DNA from: Planctomycetota bacterium
GTDB taxonomy: Bacteria > Planctomycetota > Phycisphaerae > Sedimentisphaerales > SM23-30
Reading direction: 5' to 3'
Assembly (NCBI GenBank): GCA_022705365.1
Contig: JAKJEP010000231.1
Location: 1 to 5,810, forward strand
Length of the DNA: 5,810 nucleotides
Shown: positions 1 to 5,756 of the stretch, one piece after another
Numbering within the stretch: position 1 is the first letter of the stretch
Layout: each line of letters opens with the position of its first letter
The notes under the pieces: model-generated
Told to the model about the DNA's origin: nothing
The model's database searches: none
The model's input: only the letters and a program-made list of their open reading frames with translations
Made by a program: the position numbers and the translations under genes

Positions 1-546
1 CAGCAAGATGCAATCCACCCCCATCGCGCTAGCTACTTCATAATCATGCAGCATATCTCCTACAAATACCACTTCCTGCTTGGGAAAGGGCAGTTCACGA
101 ATCCATTTTTTGCCGTTTTCCACCTTGCTGTGGGCGTAATAGTCATTCAAGCCAATCAGCCGGATAAACCATTTTCGCAACCCGAAATAGTCCACCGCCT
201 CTTCCAGCCGCTGATGATGATAGGCGGACAACAGCGAATGGCTGTATCCCGCCTCGCTTAATGTCCGCAGGATTTCCACCGCCCCCTCCTGCAAGCGGCA
301 GTTCGGTACCTGCTGGATATACCCTTCCATATACTCATGCGCCACCTCCTCAAAGGTTTCCGTTGTAAAGGTAAATCCCAGATGGCGATAAAAATTTACT
401 ACCGGAAAATCCACTTCCTCTCGATACCGCTCCAGCGTCAGCGCCGGCAGGTTTCGCGCCGCGATCAGCCGGTTCACCGTCGCCACGCATTCCGCCGCGT
501 CATTCAGCAGCGTGCCATTCCAGTCCCAGATGATATGCTTGTACAT
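1..546 (-). CDS. HAD-superfamily hydrolase, phosphoglycolate phosphatase-like (partial, C-terminus beyond the left edge)
   Basis: Reading the minus strand from an ATG at 546 gives 182 open residues that run off the window edge, so the C-terminus is missing. The N-terminus MYKHIIWDWNGTLL is HAD motif I with the predicted nucleophile Asp8. A helical cap region follows (about residues 15-85), then motif II around Ser107 (LLSAY), a motif III lysine probably at Lys141 (HSKVENGKK), and motif IV GDMLHD with Asp164 and Asp168. This order matches Gph-type haloacid dehalogenase phosphatases, which hydrolyse small phosphomonoesters in the cytosol; the substrate cannot be told from sequence. Motif I has Asn10 where most family phosphatases have the general acid/base Asp. 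The ATG directly follows the purM TAG stop with no intervening base, so the two genes are very likely cotranscribed and translationally coupled. The family call is strong; the specific function is unknown. Confidence 0.87.
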   Translation of the reverse strand, partial: MYKHIIWDWNGTLLNDAAECVATVNRLIAARNLPALTLERYREEVDFPVVNFYRHLGFTFTTETFEEVAHEYMEGYIQQVPNCRLQEGAVEILRTLSEAGYSHSLLSAYHHQRLEEAVDYFGLRKWFIRLIGLNDYYAHSKVENGKKWIRELPFPKQEVVFVGDMLHDYEVASAMGVDCILL

Positions 547-1611
547 CTATTTTAGAATTACCTTGCCGCTGCCGCGCTTGACCTTGCCCAGAAAATAAGG
601 GGTTTCGCCCAGCTTACGCAAATGGGCCATGATCGAACGGGTAAAGTCCGACGCCACCACCAAGACATAACCGATTCCCATATTAAACACCCGGAACATC
701 TCCTGTTCTTCCACCGGGCCGCGCTTCTGCAAAAAGCGGAATATGGGCGGCACGTCCCATTTGCTTTTATCAATCACCACATCCAGGTCCTTACTGGTGA
801 CCCGCGGGATATTGCCCACCAGCCCGCCGCCGGTAATATGGGCCATCGCCTTAACTACCTTTTTCACCCGGTATTTTTTCAGCAGCTTCAGGATGGAGGC
901 CACATAAATTCGCGTCGGCCGCAGCAGCACCTCCCCCAGCGGCGCCCCCAGCTCCTCGATATATTGATTTATATCCAGCTTTTCCTGCTCAAAGCAGATG
1001 CGCCTTACCAGGGCATATCCATTAGAGTGTAATCCGCTGCTGGCCAGCCCAATCACCGAATCCCCCGCCTTCACCTGGCTGCCTGTTACTATCCGGTGTT
1101 TTTCCACCACCCCCACCGCAAAACCGGCCAGGTCAAACTCGCCTTTGGGGTACAAATCCGGCATCTCCGCCGTCTCCCCACCCAGCAGGGCACAATCCGC
1201 CTGACAGCAGCCGTCACTGATCCCCTTGATAAACTGGTTAATCTCTTCCGGTATCAGTTGATGGATCGCGATATAATCCAGGAAAAACAGCGGCTCCGCC
1301 CCCTGCACCAGCATATCGTTGACACTCATGGCCACCAGATCAATCCCCACCGTATCATACCGGCCCATCATCGCCGCCACTTTGATCTTCGTACCCACCC
1401 CATCGGTGCAGGCCACCAAGACCGGATTGCGATAATTTTTTTTAAACAGCTTTTCATCATAGTCCAGCCGAAACAGCCCCGCAAAGGCGTTATGCAGATA
1501 CATCACCCGCGGCGTATGAGTCCGCTTGACGTTGTTAGCAATCAGGTCCACCATCTCATCATTGCTGCTGATATGGACCCCTGCCTCGCTATACGTGATT
1601 GGTTTTGCCAT
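547..1611 (-). CDS. purM: Phosphoribosylformylglycinamidine cyclo-ligase (AIR synthetase)
   Basis: This 354-residue protein is close to the usual PurM length (E. coli about 345). PurM catalyses the ATP-dependent closure of FGAM to 5-aminoimidazole ribonucleotide in de novo purine synthesis, as a cytosolic dimer. Recognisable blocks in order: the N-terminal ITYSEAGV segment; CTDGVGTK (residues 68-75); VGIDLVAMSVNDMLVQGAEPLFFLDY (88-113), the metal/ATP-site region of the PurM/ThiL/SelD fold; LLGGETAEMPDLY (142-154); GLASSGLHSNGYAL (188-201); HITGGGLVGNIPR (258-270); and FNMGIGY (309-315). Both the N-terminal ATP-binding and C-terminal AIRS_C domains are complete. The ATG at 1611 is preceded by TAAGGAATT, a good ribosome binding site. 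The next gene downstream is a HAD hydrolase rather than purN, the usual neighbour in enterobacteria. The region around residues 40-62 looks planctomycete-like from memory, which is only a lineage hint. Confidence 0.97.
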   Translation of the reverse strand: MAKPITYSEAGVHISSNDEMVDLIANNVKRTHTPRVMYLHNAFAGLFRLDYDEKLFKKNYRNPVLVACTDGVGTKIKVAAMMGRYDTVGIDLVAMSVNDMLVQGAEPLFFLDYIAIHQLIPEEINQFIKGISDGCCQADCALLGGETAEMPDLYPKGEFDLAGFAVGVVEKHRIVTGSQVKAGDSVIGLASSGLHSNGYALVRRICFEQEKLDINQYIEELGAPLGEVLLRPTRIYVASILKLLKKYRVKKVVKAMAHITGGGLVGNIPRVTSKDLDVVIDKSKWDVPPIFRFLQKRGPVEEQEMFRVFNMGIGYVLVVASDFTRSIMAHLRKLGETPYFLGKVKRGSGKVILK

Positions 1612-1683
1612 AATTCCTTATACTTTCTAAATTTACGTCATTTTCGTTTGCCAGGGCTACCGCATTTTTCGGATGCCGCCGAT

Positions 1684-1711
1684 ATCATACCCCATCCCCT
1701 TGAAAATACAA
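1684..1711 (-). promoter_or_regulatory. Candidate sigma70-type promoter for purM-HAD
   Basis: On the minus strand a TTGTAT hexamer (plus 1706-1711) is followed after 16 bases by TATGAT (plus 1684-1689). Both match the -35 and -10 consensus at four to five positions. Initiation would fall near 1677, leaving a leader of about 65 nt before the purM ATG. The prediction rests on hexamer matching only, in an AT-rich stretch where chance matches are common. Confidence 0.4.
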
Positions 1712-1789
1712 CTGCCTTACCCAAATGAAATATAAATCATTGTCATTATTATATATACATCACAGATCTAAATTTTCACCATTTTTTTG

Positions 1790-1818
1790 TTTCATTTGCC
1801 GCCCTTATAATCTATAAT
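1790..1818 (+). promoter_or_regulatory. Candidate promoter of the rrf2-pstSCAB operon
   Basis: A perfect TATAAT occurs at 1813-1818. The hexamer 17 bases upstream, TTTCAT at 1790-1795, is a weak -35. A second TATAAT lies at 1806-1811, so the exact -10 is ambiguous. With the downstream box, transcription would start near 1825, giving a leader of under 20 nt. A weak -35 fits a promoter that is regulated or needs help from an activator. The position just upstream of the first operon gene and the AT-rich context support it; no other good promoter is seen inside the operon. Confidence 0.55.
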
Positions 1819-1830
1819 GTCTATAGACAT
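1817..1830. promoter_or_regulatory. Perfect 14-bp palindrome, probable Rrf2 operator
   Basis: ATGTCTATAGACAT is identical to its reverse complement over all 14 bases. It overlaps the last two bases of the downstream TATAAT, covers the expected transcription start, and ends just before the AGAGGA ribosome binding site. A dimeric Rrf2 winged-helix protein bound here would block RNA polymerase, and the first gene of the transcript encodes such a protein. The assignment as its operator is inferred from position and symmetry. An mRNA hairpin is less likely because the palindrome has no loop. Confidence 0.6.
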
Positions 1831-1842
1831 AGAGGATAAAAA

Positions 1843-2244
1843 ATGAAGCTGACCACGAAAAGCGAATATTCGATCCTGGCCTTGATTTACCTGGCCCGTA
1901 ACGAAAAAAAAGGTTTCATCAAAATCGAGGAAATCTGCTCCGAATGTGATATTTCCAAAAAGTATCTGGAATATTTGTTCACCATTTTGCGGCAAAGCCG
2001 TTTCATCAAGACCAAACGGGGCGCTGGCGGGGGATACAAGCTGGCCCGGTCTGCCTGCGATATCAGCGTTGCGGAGATCATCCGTTTGCTGGATGGTGCC
2101 TTGGCCCCCACCGAGTCCGTCAGCAAATATTTTTATGCCAATACCCCGCTGAGCCGGGAGGAAAAAATAATCGCCGTTTTCCAGGAAATCCGGGACTTTA
2201 CCGCCCAACGGCTGGAAGAGCTGAAATTATCCGATGTAGTATAG
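1843..2244 (+). CDS. Rrf2-family winged-helix transcriptional regulator
   Basis: This 133-residue protein has the Rrf2 layout. The N-terminus MKLTTKSEYSILALIYLA matches the IscR/CymR start, followed by a helix-turn-helix (about residues 26-50, ending YLEYLFTILRQ with Glu43 at the same position as in IscR) and a wing with the hallmark RGAGGGYKLA (59-69). The dimerisation helix follows (about 75-88, VAEIIRLLDGAL). The three cysteines that hold a [2Fe-2S] cluster in IscR (about positions 92-104) are absent; that stretch is TESVSKYFYANTPLS. The only cysteines are Cys32 and Cys35 near the recognition helix, and Cys72. It is therefore more like CymR than IscR, and its signal is unknown. AGAGGA at 1831-1836 serves the ATG with six bases of spacing. 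The gene ends 15 bases before pstS, so it should be cotranscribed with the transporter and probably controls it. Confidence 0.93.
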   Translation: MKLTTKSEYSILALIYLARNEKKGFIKIEEICSECDISKKYLEYLFTILRQSRFIKTKRGAGGGYKLARSACDISVAEIIRLLDGALAPTESVSKYFYANTPLSREEKIIAVFQEIRDFTAQRLEELKLSDVV

Positions 2245-2259
2245 AAAGGATAGTATTGA

Positions 2260-3225
2260 ATGAAAAAGTTAATCACTATAGCTCTGGTAGGTATTCAGTT
2301 GGTTTTCGTTGGCTGTCAGAAAAAAACCTCTGAAACGGAAAACAGCGATTCCCTCCGCGGCACGATTACCGTGTCCGGCGCCTGGGCGTTATATCCGATG
2401 GTGGTCAAATGGGCCGAGGAGTTTCAGGTCCTTCATCCGGAAGTAAAAATTGATGTAGCCGCCGGCGGGGCGGGCAAGGGGATGGCCGATACCCTGGCTG
2501 GGGCGGTGGATATCGGGATGGTATCCCGTGATATCAATCCGGCGGAAACGGAAAAAGGGGCCTGCGGCTTTGCTGTAACCAAAGATGCGGTAGTGCCCAC
2601 GCTGAATGCATCTAATCCTCTGTGCGGCCAAGTTTTGGCCCAGGGCATAAAAAAACAAACGCTGATGGACATCTGGATACACGGGAAGGTCAAAAACTGG
2701 GCGGAGGTGGTAAATGCCCCGGGCAGCCATCCCATCAGCGTTTATACCCGCTCGGACGCCTGCGGGGCGGCTGAGGTCTGGGCTAAATATCTCGGCGGAA
2801 AACAGGAAGATTTAACCGGGGTGGGGGTCTATGGCGATCCGGGCCTGGCTGAGGCCGTCAAAAAAGACGCTCTGGGTATCGGTTATAACAACGTCAATTT
2901 CGCCTACGACGCCCAGACTAAAAAGCCTATCGAACCTCTCTGCATAGTGCCCATTGACTTAAATGACAATGGCCAGATTGATCCGGAGGAAAATTTCTAC
3001 GGCAGTCTTGAGGAGATTCTGACCGCCATTCGCGAAGACCGCTACCCTTCTCCACCGGCCCGGCAGCTCTATCTGGTGACAAAAGGTGTTCCCCAGGGAA
3101 ATCTGGTGCGGGAGTTTCTTCTCTGGATTCTCACCGACGGCCAGCAGTATGTCACGGAAACGGGCTATATCAATCTGAAAAACGAACAGCTCGAACTGGA
3201 AAAACAAAAACTAGTCACGCAATAA
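2260..3225 (+). CDS. pstS: PstS-family phosphate-type substrate-binding lipoprotein
   Basis: This 321-residue protein has a lipoprotein signal: MKK, a hydrophobic core, then VFVGC with Cys19 as the predicted lipidated residue. It would be tethered to the outer face of the cytoplasmic membrane. The mature part is a PstS-type periplasmic-binding fold: TITVSGAWALYPMV (35-48), AAGGAGKGMAD (67-77), DIGMVSRD (84-91), VYTRSDACGAAEVW (161-174), GVYGDPGLAEAV (189-200), GIGYNN (206-211) and a C-terminal WILTDGQQYV (289-298). In E. coli PstS the equivalent of the SDACGAAE loop is ADGSGTS, which supplies hydroxyl ligands; here Cys168 and Ala170 replace them. Residues 233-244 form an EF-hand-like loop (DLNDNGQIDPEE). 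This looks like a recognised PstS subfamily. The phosphate assignment rests mainly on the pstC, pstA and pstB neighbours; another tetrahedral oxyanion remains possible. AAAGGA at 2245-2250 serves the ATG. Confidence 0.87.
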   Translation: MKKLITIALVGIQLVFVGCQKKTSETENSDSLRGTITVSGAWALYPMVVKWAEEFQVLHPEVKIDVAAGGAGKGMADTLAGAVDIGMVSRDINPAETEKGACGFAVTKDAVVPTLNASNPLCGQVLAQGIKKQTLMDIWIHGKVKNWAEVVNAPGSHPISVYTRSDACGAAEVWAKYLGGKQEDLTGVGVYGDPGLAEAVKKDALGIGYNNVNFAYDAQTKKPIEPLCIVPIDLNDNGQIDPEENFYGSLEEILTAIREDRYPSPPARQLYLVTKGVPQGNLVREFLLWILTDGQQYVTETGYINLKNEQLELEKQKLVTQ

Positions 3226-3226
3226 C

Positions 3227-4120
3227 ATGCAAAACCTGCGCGTAATAAAAGAAAAATGGGTCGGTCGGTTGATGGGGGGCCTGACGGTCTTTACGGGCCT
3301 GATGGTGCTGGCCGTGGCCCTGGGTTTGTACCTCAAGGCCCGCCCGGTTTTGGCGATGAAATCCTGGGGCGAGCTGCTGTTTTCCCGGGCCTGGTATCCG
3401 TTCAAAGGGGAATTCGGCTTTTATCCGTTCATCATGGGTTCCCTCTGGGTCACAGCCCTGGCGCTGCTGATTGCCATTCCCCTTTGCCTGTTGGCGGCCA
3501 TTTACCTGTCGGAATACGCCTCGAAATATGTCCGGGAACTGGCCCGGCCTCTGATTGATTTGCTGGCGGGTATCCCTTCGGTGGTTTACGGCGTCTGGGG
3601 TGTCCTGTTCATCGTGCCGCTGGTACGAAATACCATTGCCCCTTTGCTGGGGACCACCTCCACGGGTTATACCACGCTGGCCGGGGGGATTGTGCTGGCG
3701 ATTATGGTGTTTCCCATCCTTATTCATATCACCTGGGAAGTATTGGGCACCGTGCCGCAGGAAATCAAAGAGGCCTCGCTGGCGCTGGGGGCTACCCCGT
3801 GGCAGACGATAAAATATGTTGTGGTACGAAAATCGCTGCCGGGCATCCTGGCGGCGGTGGTGCTGGCCTTCTCGCGGGCTTTTGGCGAAACGATGGCGGT
3901 CCTGATGGTGGCCGGCAATGTGGCGAAGGCCCCCGCCTCCGTGCTGGACCCCTGCTATCCTCTGCCGGCCCTGATTGCCAACAACTATGGCGAAATGCTT
4001 TCGATTCCCCTGTATGACTCGGCCATCCTGCTGGCCAGCCTGATTCTGCTGCTGGTGGTCCTGCTGTTCAACATCCTGGCCCGGATCGTCCTGGTGCGCA
4101 TGGAAAGGAGAGTTCAGTAA
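3227..4120 (+). CDS. pstC: Phosphate ABC transporter permease PstC
   Basis: This 297-residue integral membrane protein has about six hydrophobic segments (roughly residues 16-36, 70-94, 108-130, 150-170, 205-228 and 264-290). The cytoplasmic EAA loop that docks on the ATPase is clear: EASLALGATPWQTIKYVVV followed by LPGI (182-207). Other PstC hallmarks are IPLCLLAAIYLSEYA (84-98), PLIDLLAGIPSVVYGVWG (108-125) and AFSRAFGETMAVLMVAGN (214-231). It forms the translocation channel with PstA. The ATG lies one base after the pstS stop, and an in-frame TAG at 3212-3214 excludes an upstream start. No Shine-Dalgarno sequence is visible before it, so translation probably depends on ribosomes finishing pstS. 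Length and motif order are normal for the family. Confidence 0.95.
   Translation: MQNLRVIKEKWVGRLMGGLTVFTGLMVLAVALGLYLKARPVLAMKSWGELLFSRAWYPFKGEFGFYPFIMGSLWVTALALLIAIPLCLLAAIYLSEYASKYVRELARPLIDLLAGIPSVVYGVWGVLFIVPLVRNTIAPLLGTTSTGYTTLAGGIVLAIMVFPILIHITWEVLGTVPQEIKEASLALGATPWQTIKYVVVRKSLPGILAAVVLAFSRAFGETMAVLMVAGNVAKAPASVLDPCYPLPALIANNYGEMLSIPLYDSAILLASLILLLVVLLFNILARIVLVRMERRVQ
4105..4110 (+). promoter_or_regulatory. Ribosome binding site for the GTG-started pstA
   Basis: AAGGAG inside the last codons of pstC sits ten bases before GTG at 4121. It supports a GTG start placed directly after the pstC TAA stop. Confidence 0.7.
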
Positions 4121-4972
4121 GTGGACAAGCGGAAAATCGAAGAGAAATTTTTCAAAGGGCTGATGATTCTGTCCCTGCTGCTGATTTTTTCGTGCCTGGG
4201 ACTGATCCTTGTTACGATTACCGTCAAGGGGCTGCCCGCCCTGGACTGGGCCATGCTCACCCAGATCCCCCGTGGCGGCTATTACCTGGGCAAAGAAGGC
4301 GGGATTCTGAATGCCATCATCGGCTCGCTGTATGTGGCGGGCGGTGCCGCGTTCCTGGCTCTGGCGGTAAGTCTGCCGGTGGCGTTATATCTGAATGTCT
4401 ATCTCCGCAAAGGATCCCGGCTGGCCGCCTGGATTCGCTTTTCGCTGGATGTCCTCTGGGGCGTTCCGTCCATTGTGATTGGCGCCTTCGGTTTTACCAT
4501 CATGCTGTTTTTCGGACTGCGGGCCTCTCTGCTGGCGGGGATTATTACCGTGGCCCTGCTGATAATACCCATTATGATCCGGGCCATGGACGAAGTCATC
4601 AAGATGATTCCGCCAAAAATTGTCGAAGCCTCCTACTCGCTGGGGGCCACCCGCCTGGAAACGGCTTTCAAGGTAGTCGTCCGCCAGGCCCTGCCCGGCA
4701 TCCTGACCGCCATCCTGATCGCCTTCGGCCGGGGCATCGGCGATGCCGCCTCCGTGCTCTTCACCGCCGGCTATACCGATTCCATCCCCAATTCCCTGTC
4801 CCGCCCGGCGGCCACCCTGCCACTGGCGATTTTCTTCCAGTTAGGGACGCCTTTTCCGCAGGTACAGGACCGTGCCTATGCCTCCGCCCTGATCCTTACG
4901 GTCCTGATTGTCGTTATCAGCCTGCTGGCCCGGCTGCTTACCAAACGTTTCACCCGCCATATTGTCAAGTAG
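4121..4972 (+). CDS. pstA: Phosphate ABC transporter permease PstA
   Basis: This 283-residue membrane protein starts with GTG immediately after the pstC stop. It has about six hydrophobic segments, beginning at residues 13-35. The EAA loop is EASYSLGATRLETAFKVVV followed by LPGI (169-194), parallel to that of PstC. PstA hallmarks are the GGILNAIIGSLYV entry segment (60-72), the LDVLWGVPSIVIGAFG core (109-124), and AFGRGIGDAASVLFTAGY (201-218), which corresponds to the A-R-x-x-G-E-T-A-P block of typical PstA. The GDAASVLF wording differs from the more usual GETAPLLF, a modest variant. With PstC it forms the membrane channel that PstB energises. A strong Shine-Dalgarno sequence (AAGGAG) lies within the end of pstC. 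The gene ends with TAG, nine bases before the chosen pstB start. Confidence 0.95.
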   Translation: MDKRKIEEKFFKGLMILSLLLIFSCLGLILVTITVKGLPALDWAMLTQIPRGGYYLGKEGGILNAIIGSLYVAGGAAFLALAVSLPVALYLNVYLRKGSRLAAWIRFSLDVLWGVPSIVIGAFGFTIMLFFGLRASLLAGIITVALLIIPIMIRAMDEVIKMIPPKIVEASYSLGATRLETAFKVVVRQALPGILTAILIAFGRGIGDAASVLFTAGYTDSIPNSLSRPAATLPLAIFFQLGTPFPQVQDRAYASALILTVLIVVISLLARLLTKRFTRHIVK

Positions 4973-4975
4973 GAG
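4971..4975 (+). promoter_or_regulatory. Ribosome binding site that selects the pstB TTG start
   Basis: AGGAG overlaps the pstA TAG stop. It is six bases from TTG at 4982, an ideal spacing, but directly touches the TTG at 4976. The downstream TTG is therefore preferred as the start of pstB. No in-frame ATG exists in the first part of the gene. Confidence 0.7.
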
Positions 4976-4981
4976 TTGCCC

Positions 4982-5743
4982 TTGGATGCCAAAGCCCATA
5001 TCCGCGTGCAGGACCTGAATGTTTTTTACGGCCGGGACCAGGCCTTGAAAAATATCACCTTCGAGGTCCCGGACCGGAACATCGTGGCCCTGATCGGCCC
5101 CTCCGGCTGCGGCAAGACCACGCTCTTAAAATCGTTTAACCGCCTGATCGATACCGTCGAGGGGGTGAAAGTCACGGGCCAGGTTTTGGTGGACGGGGAA
5201 AACATATTTGCTCCGGATGTAGATGTAACGCATATCCGCAAAAAGATGGGTCTGCTCTCCCAGAATCCCTCGCCCCTGCCCATGTCGATCTACGATAATG
5301 TGGCCTATGGCCCGCGGATCCACGGCCAGAAAAACAAAAAGGAACTGGACCGCATTGTCGAGCATTACCTGCGGGCCGCCAGCCTATGGGACGAGGTGAA
5401 AGACCGGCTGCACTCCCCCGCCTCCAAAATTTCCATCGGCCAGCAGCAGCGTCTCTGCCTGGCCCGCGGCCTGGCCGTCGAGCCGAGCATCATCCTGGCG
5501 GATGAGCCAACTTCCGCCCTGGACCCCAATTCCAGCCGCCGCATCGAGGAAAATTTTCTCACCCTGAAAAAAGACTACACCATCATTGTCGTAACGCATA
5601 TCTTGCGCCAGGCCAAACGGCTGGCGGATTATGTGGCTTTTCTCTATTGCGGCGAATTGATCGAACACGGCCCCGCCGCCGAACTCTTCGAGAATCCCCG
5701 CGAAAAAATGACCCGCGAATATATCAAGGGCGTCATCAGTTAA
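4982..5743 (+). CDS. pstB: Phosphate ABC transporter ATP-binding protein PstB
   Basis: This protein of about 253 residues hydrolyses ATP on the cytoplasmic face to drive the PstC-PstA channel (EC 7.3.2.1 type). Numbering from the TTG at 4982: Walker A GPSGCGKTT (39-47); Q-loop LLSQNPSPLP (91-100); the PstB-specific MSIYDNVAYGPRIHG (101-115); ABC signature ISIGQQQRL (150-158); Walker B IILADEPTSALD (170-181); and H-loop VVTHIL (203-208, His206). All catalytic residues are present. The signature has Ile where most PstB proteins have Gly (LSGGQ), a position known to vary in ABC ATPases. SIYDNVAYG and the length of about 250 residues separate PstB from other importer ATPases. The TTG at 4976 is an alternative start giving two extra residues, but it abuts the ribosome binding site. 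The gene is the last clear member of the operon; phoU does not follow within the window. Confidence 0.95.
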   Translation: MDAKAHIRVQDLNVFYGRDQALKNITFEVPDRNIVALIGPSGCGKTTLLKSFNRLIDTVEGVKVTGQVLVDGENIFAPDVDVTHIRKKMGLLSQNPSPLPMSIYDNVAYGPRIHGQKNKKELDRIVEHYLRAASLWDEVKDRLHSPASKISIGQQQRLCLARGLAVEPSIILADEPTSALDPNSSRRIEENFLTLKKDYTIIVVTHILRQAKRLADYVAFLYCGELIEHGPAAELFENPREKMTREYIKGVIS

Positions 5744-5756
5744 TGGCGGATTTGGT

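Noticed and set aside
1096..1728. A plus-strand open frame opposite purM running into the intergenic region
   Set aside because: It is antisense to the well-conserved purM, its product is His- and Pro-rich without recognisable motifs, and it has no convincing ribosome binding site.
1726..1745. Fur-box-like sequence near AATCATTGTC
   Set aside because: By eye only about 12 of 19 positions match the Fur consensus, in a very AT-rich stretch where this can occur by chance.
1736..1757. Possible Pho box (one TTGTCAT half) before the pst operon
   Set aside because: The second direct repeat expected 11 bases further on is absent (TATAT instead of TGTCA), so a PhoB site is not supported.
2008..2045. 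Cys72 with Cys32 and Cys35 of the Rrf2 protein as an iron-sulfur site
   Set aside because: The spacing and location do not match the known Rrf2 cluster site in the loop after the dimerisation helix, so a cluster cannot be claimed.
4192..5139. A long open frame (about 315 codons) overlapping pstA and the start of pstB
   Set aside because: It is a +1-shifted frame over clearly coding, GC-rich sequence. Its product is rich in Pro, Arg and Gly with no domain, while the pstA and pstB frames carry all the family motifs.
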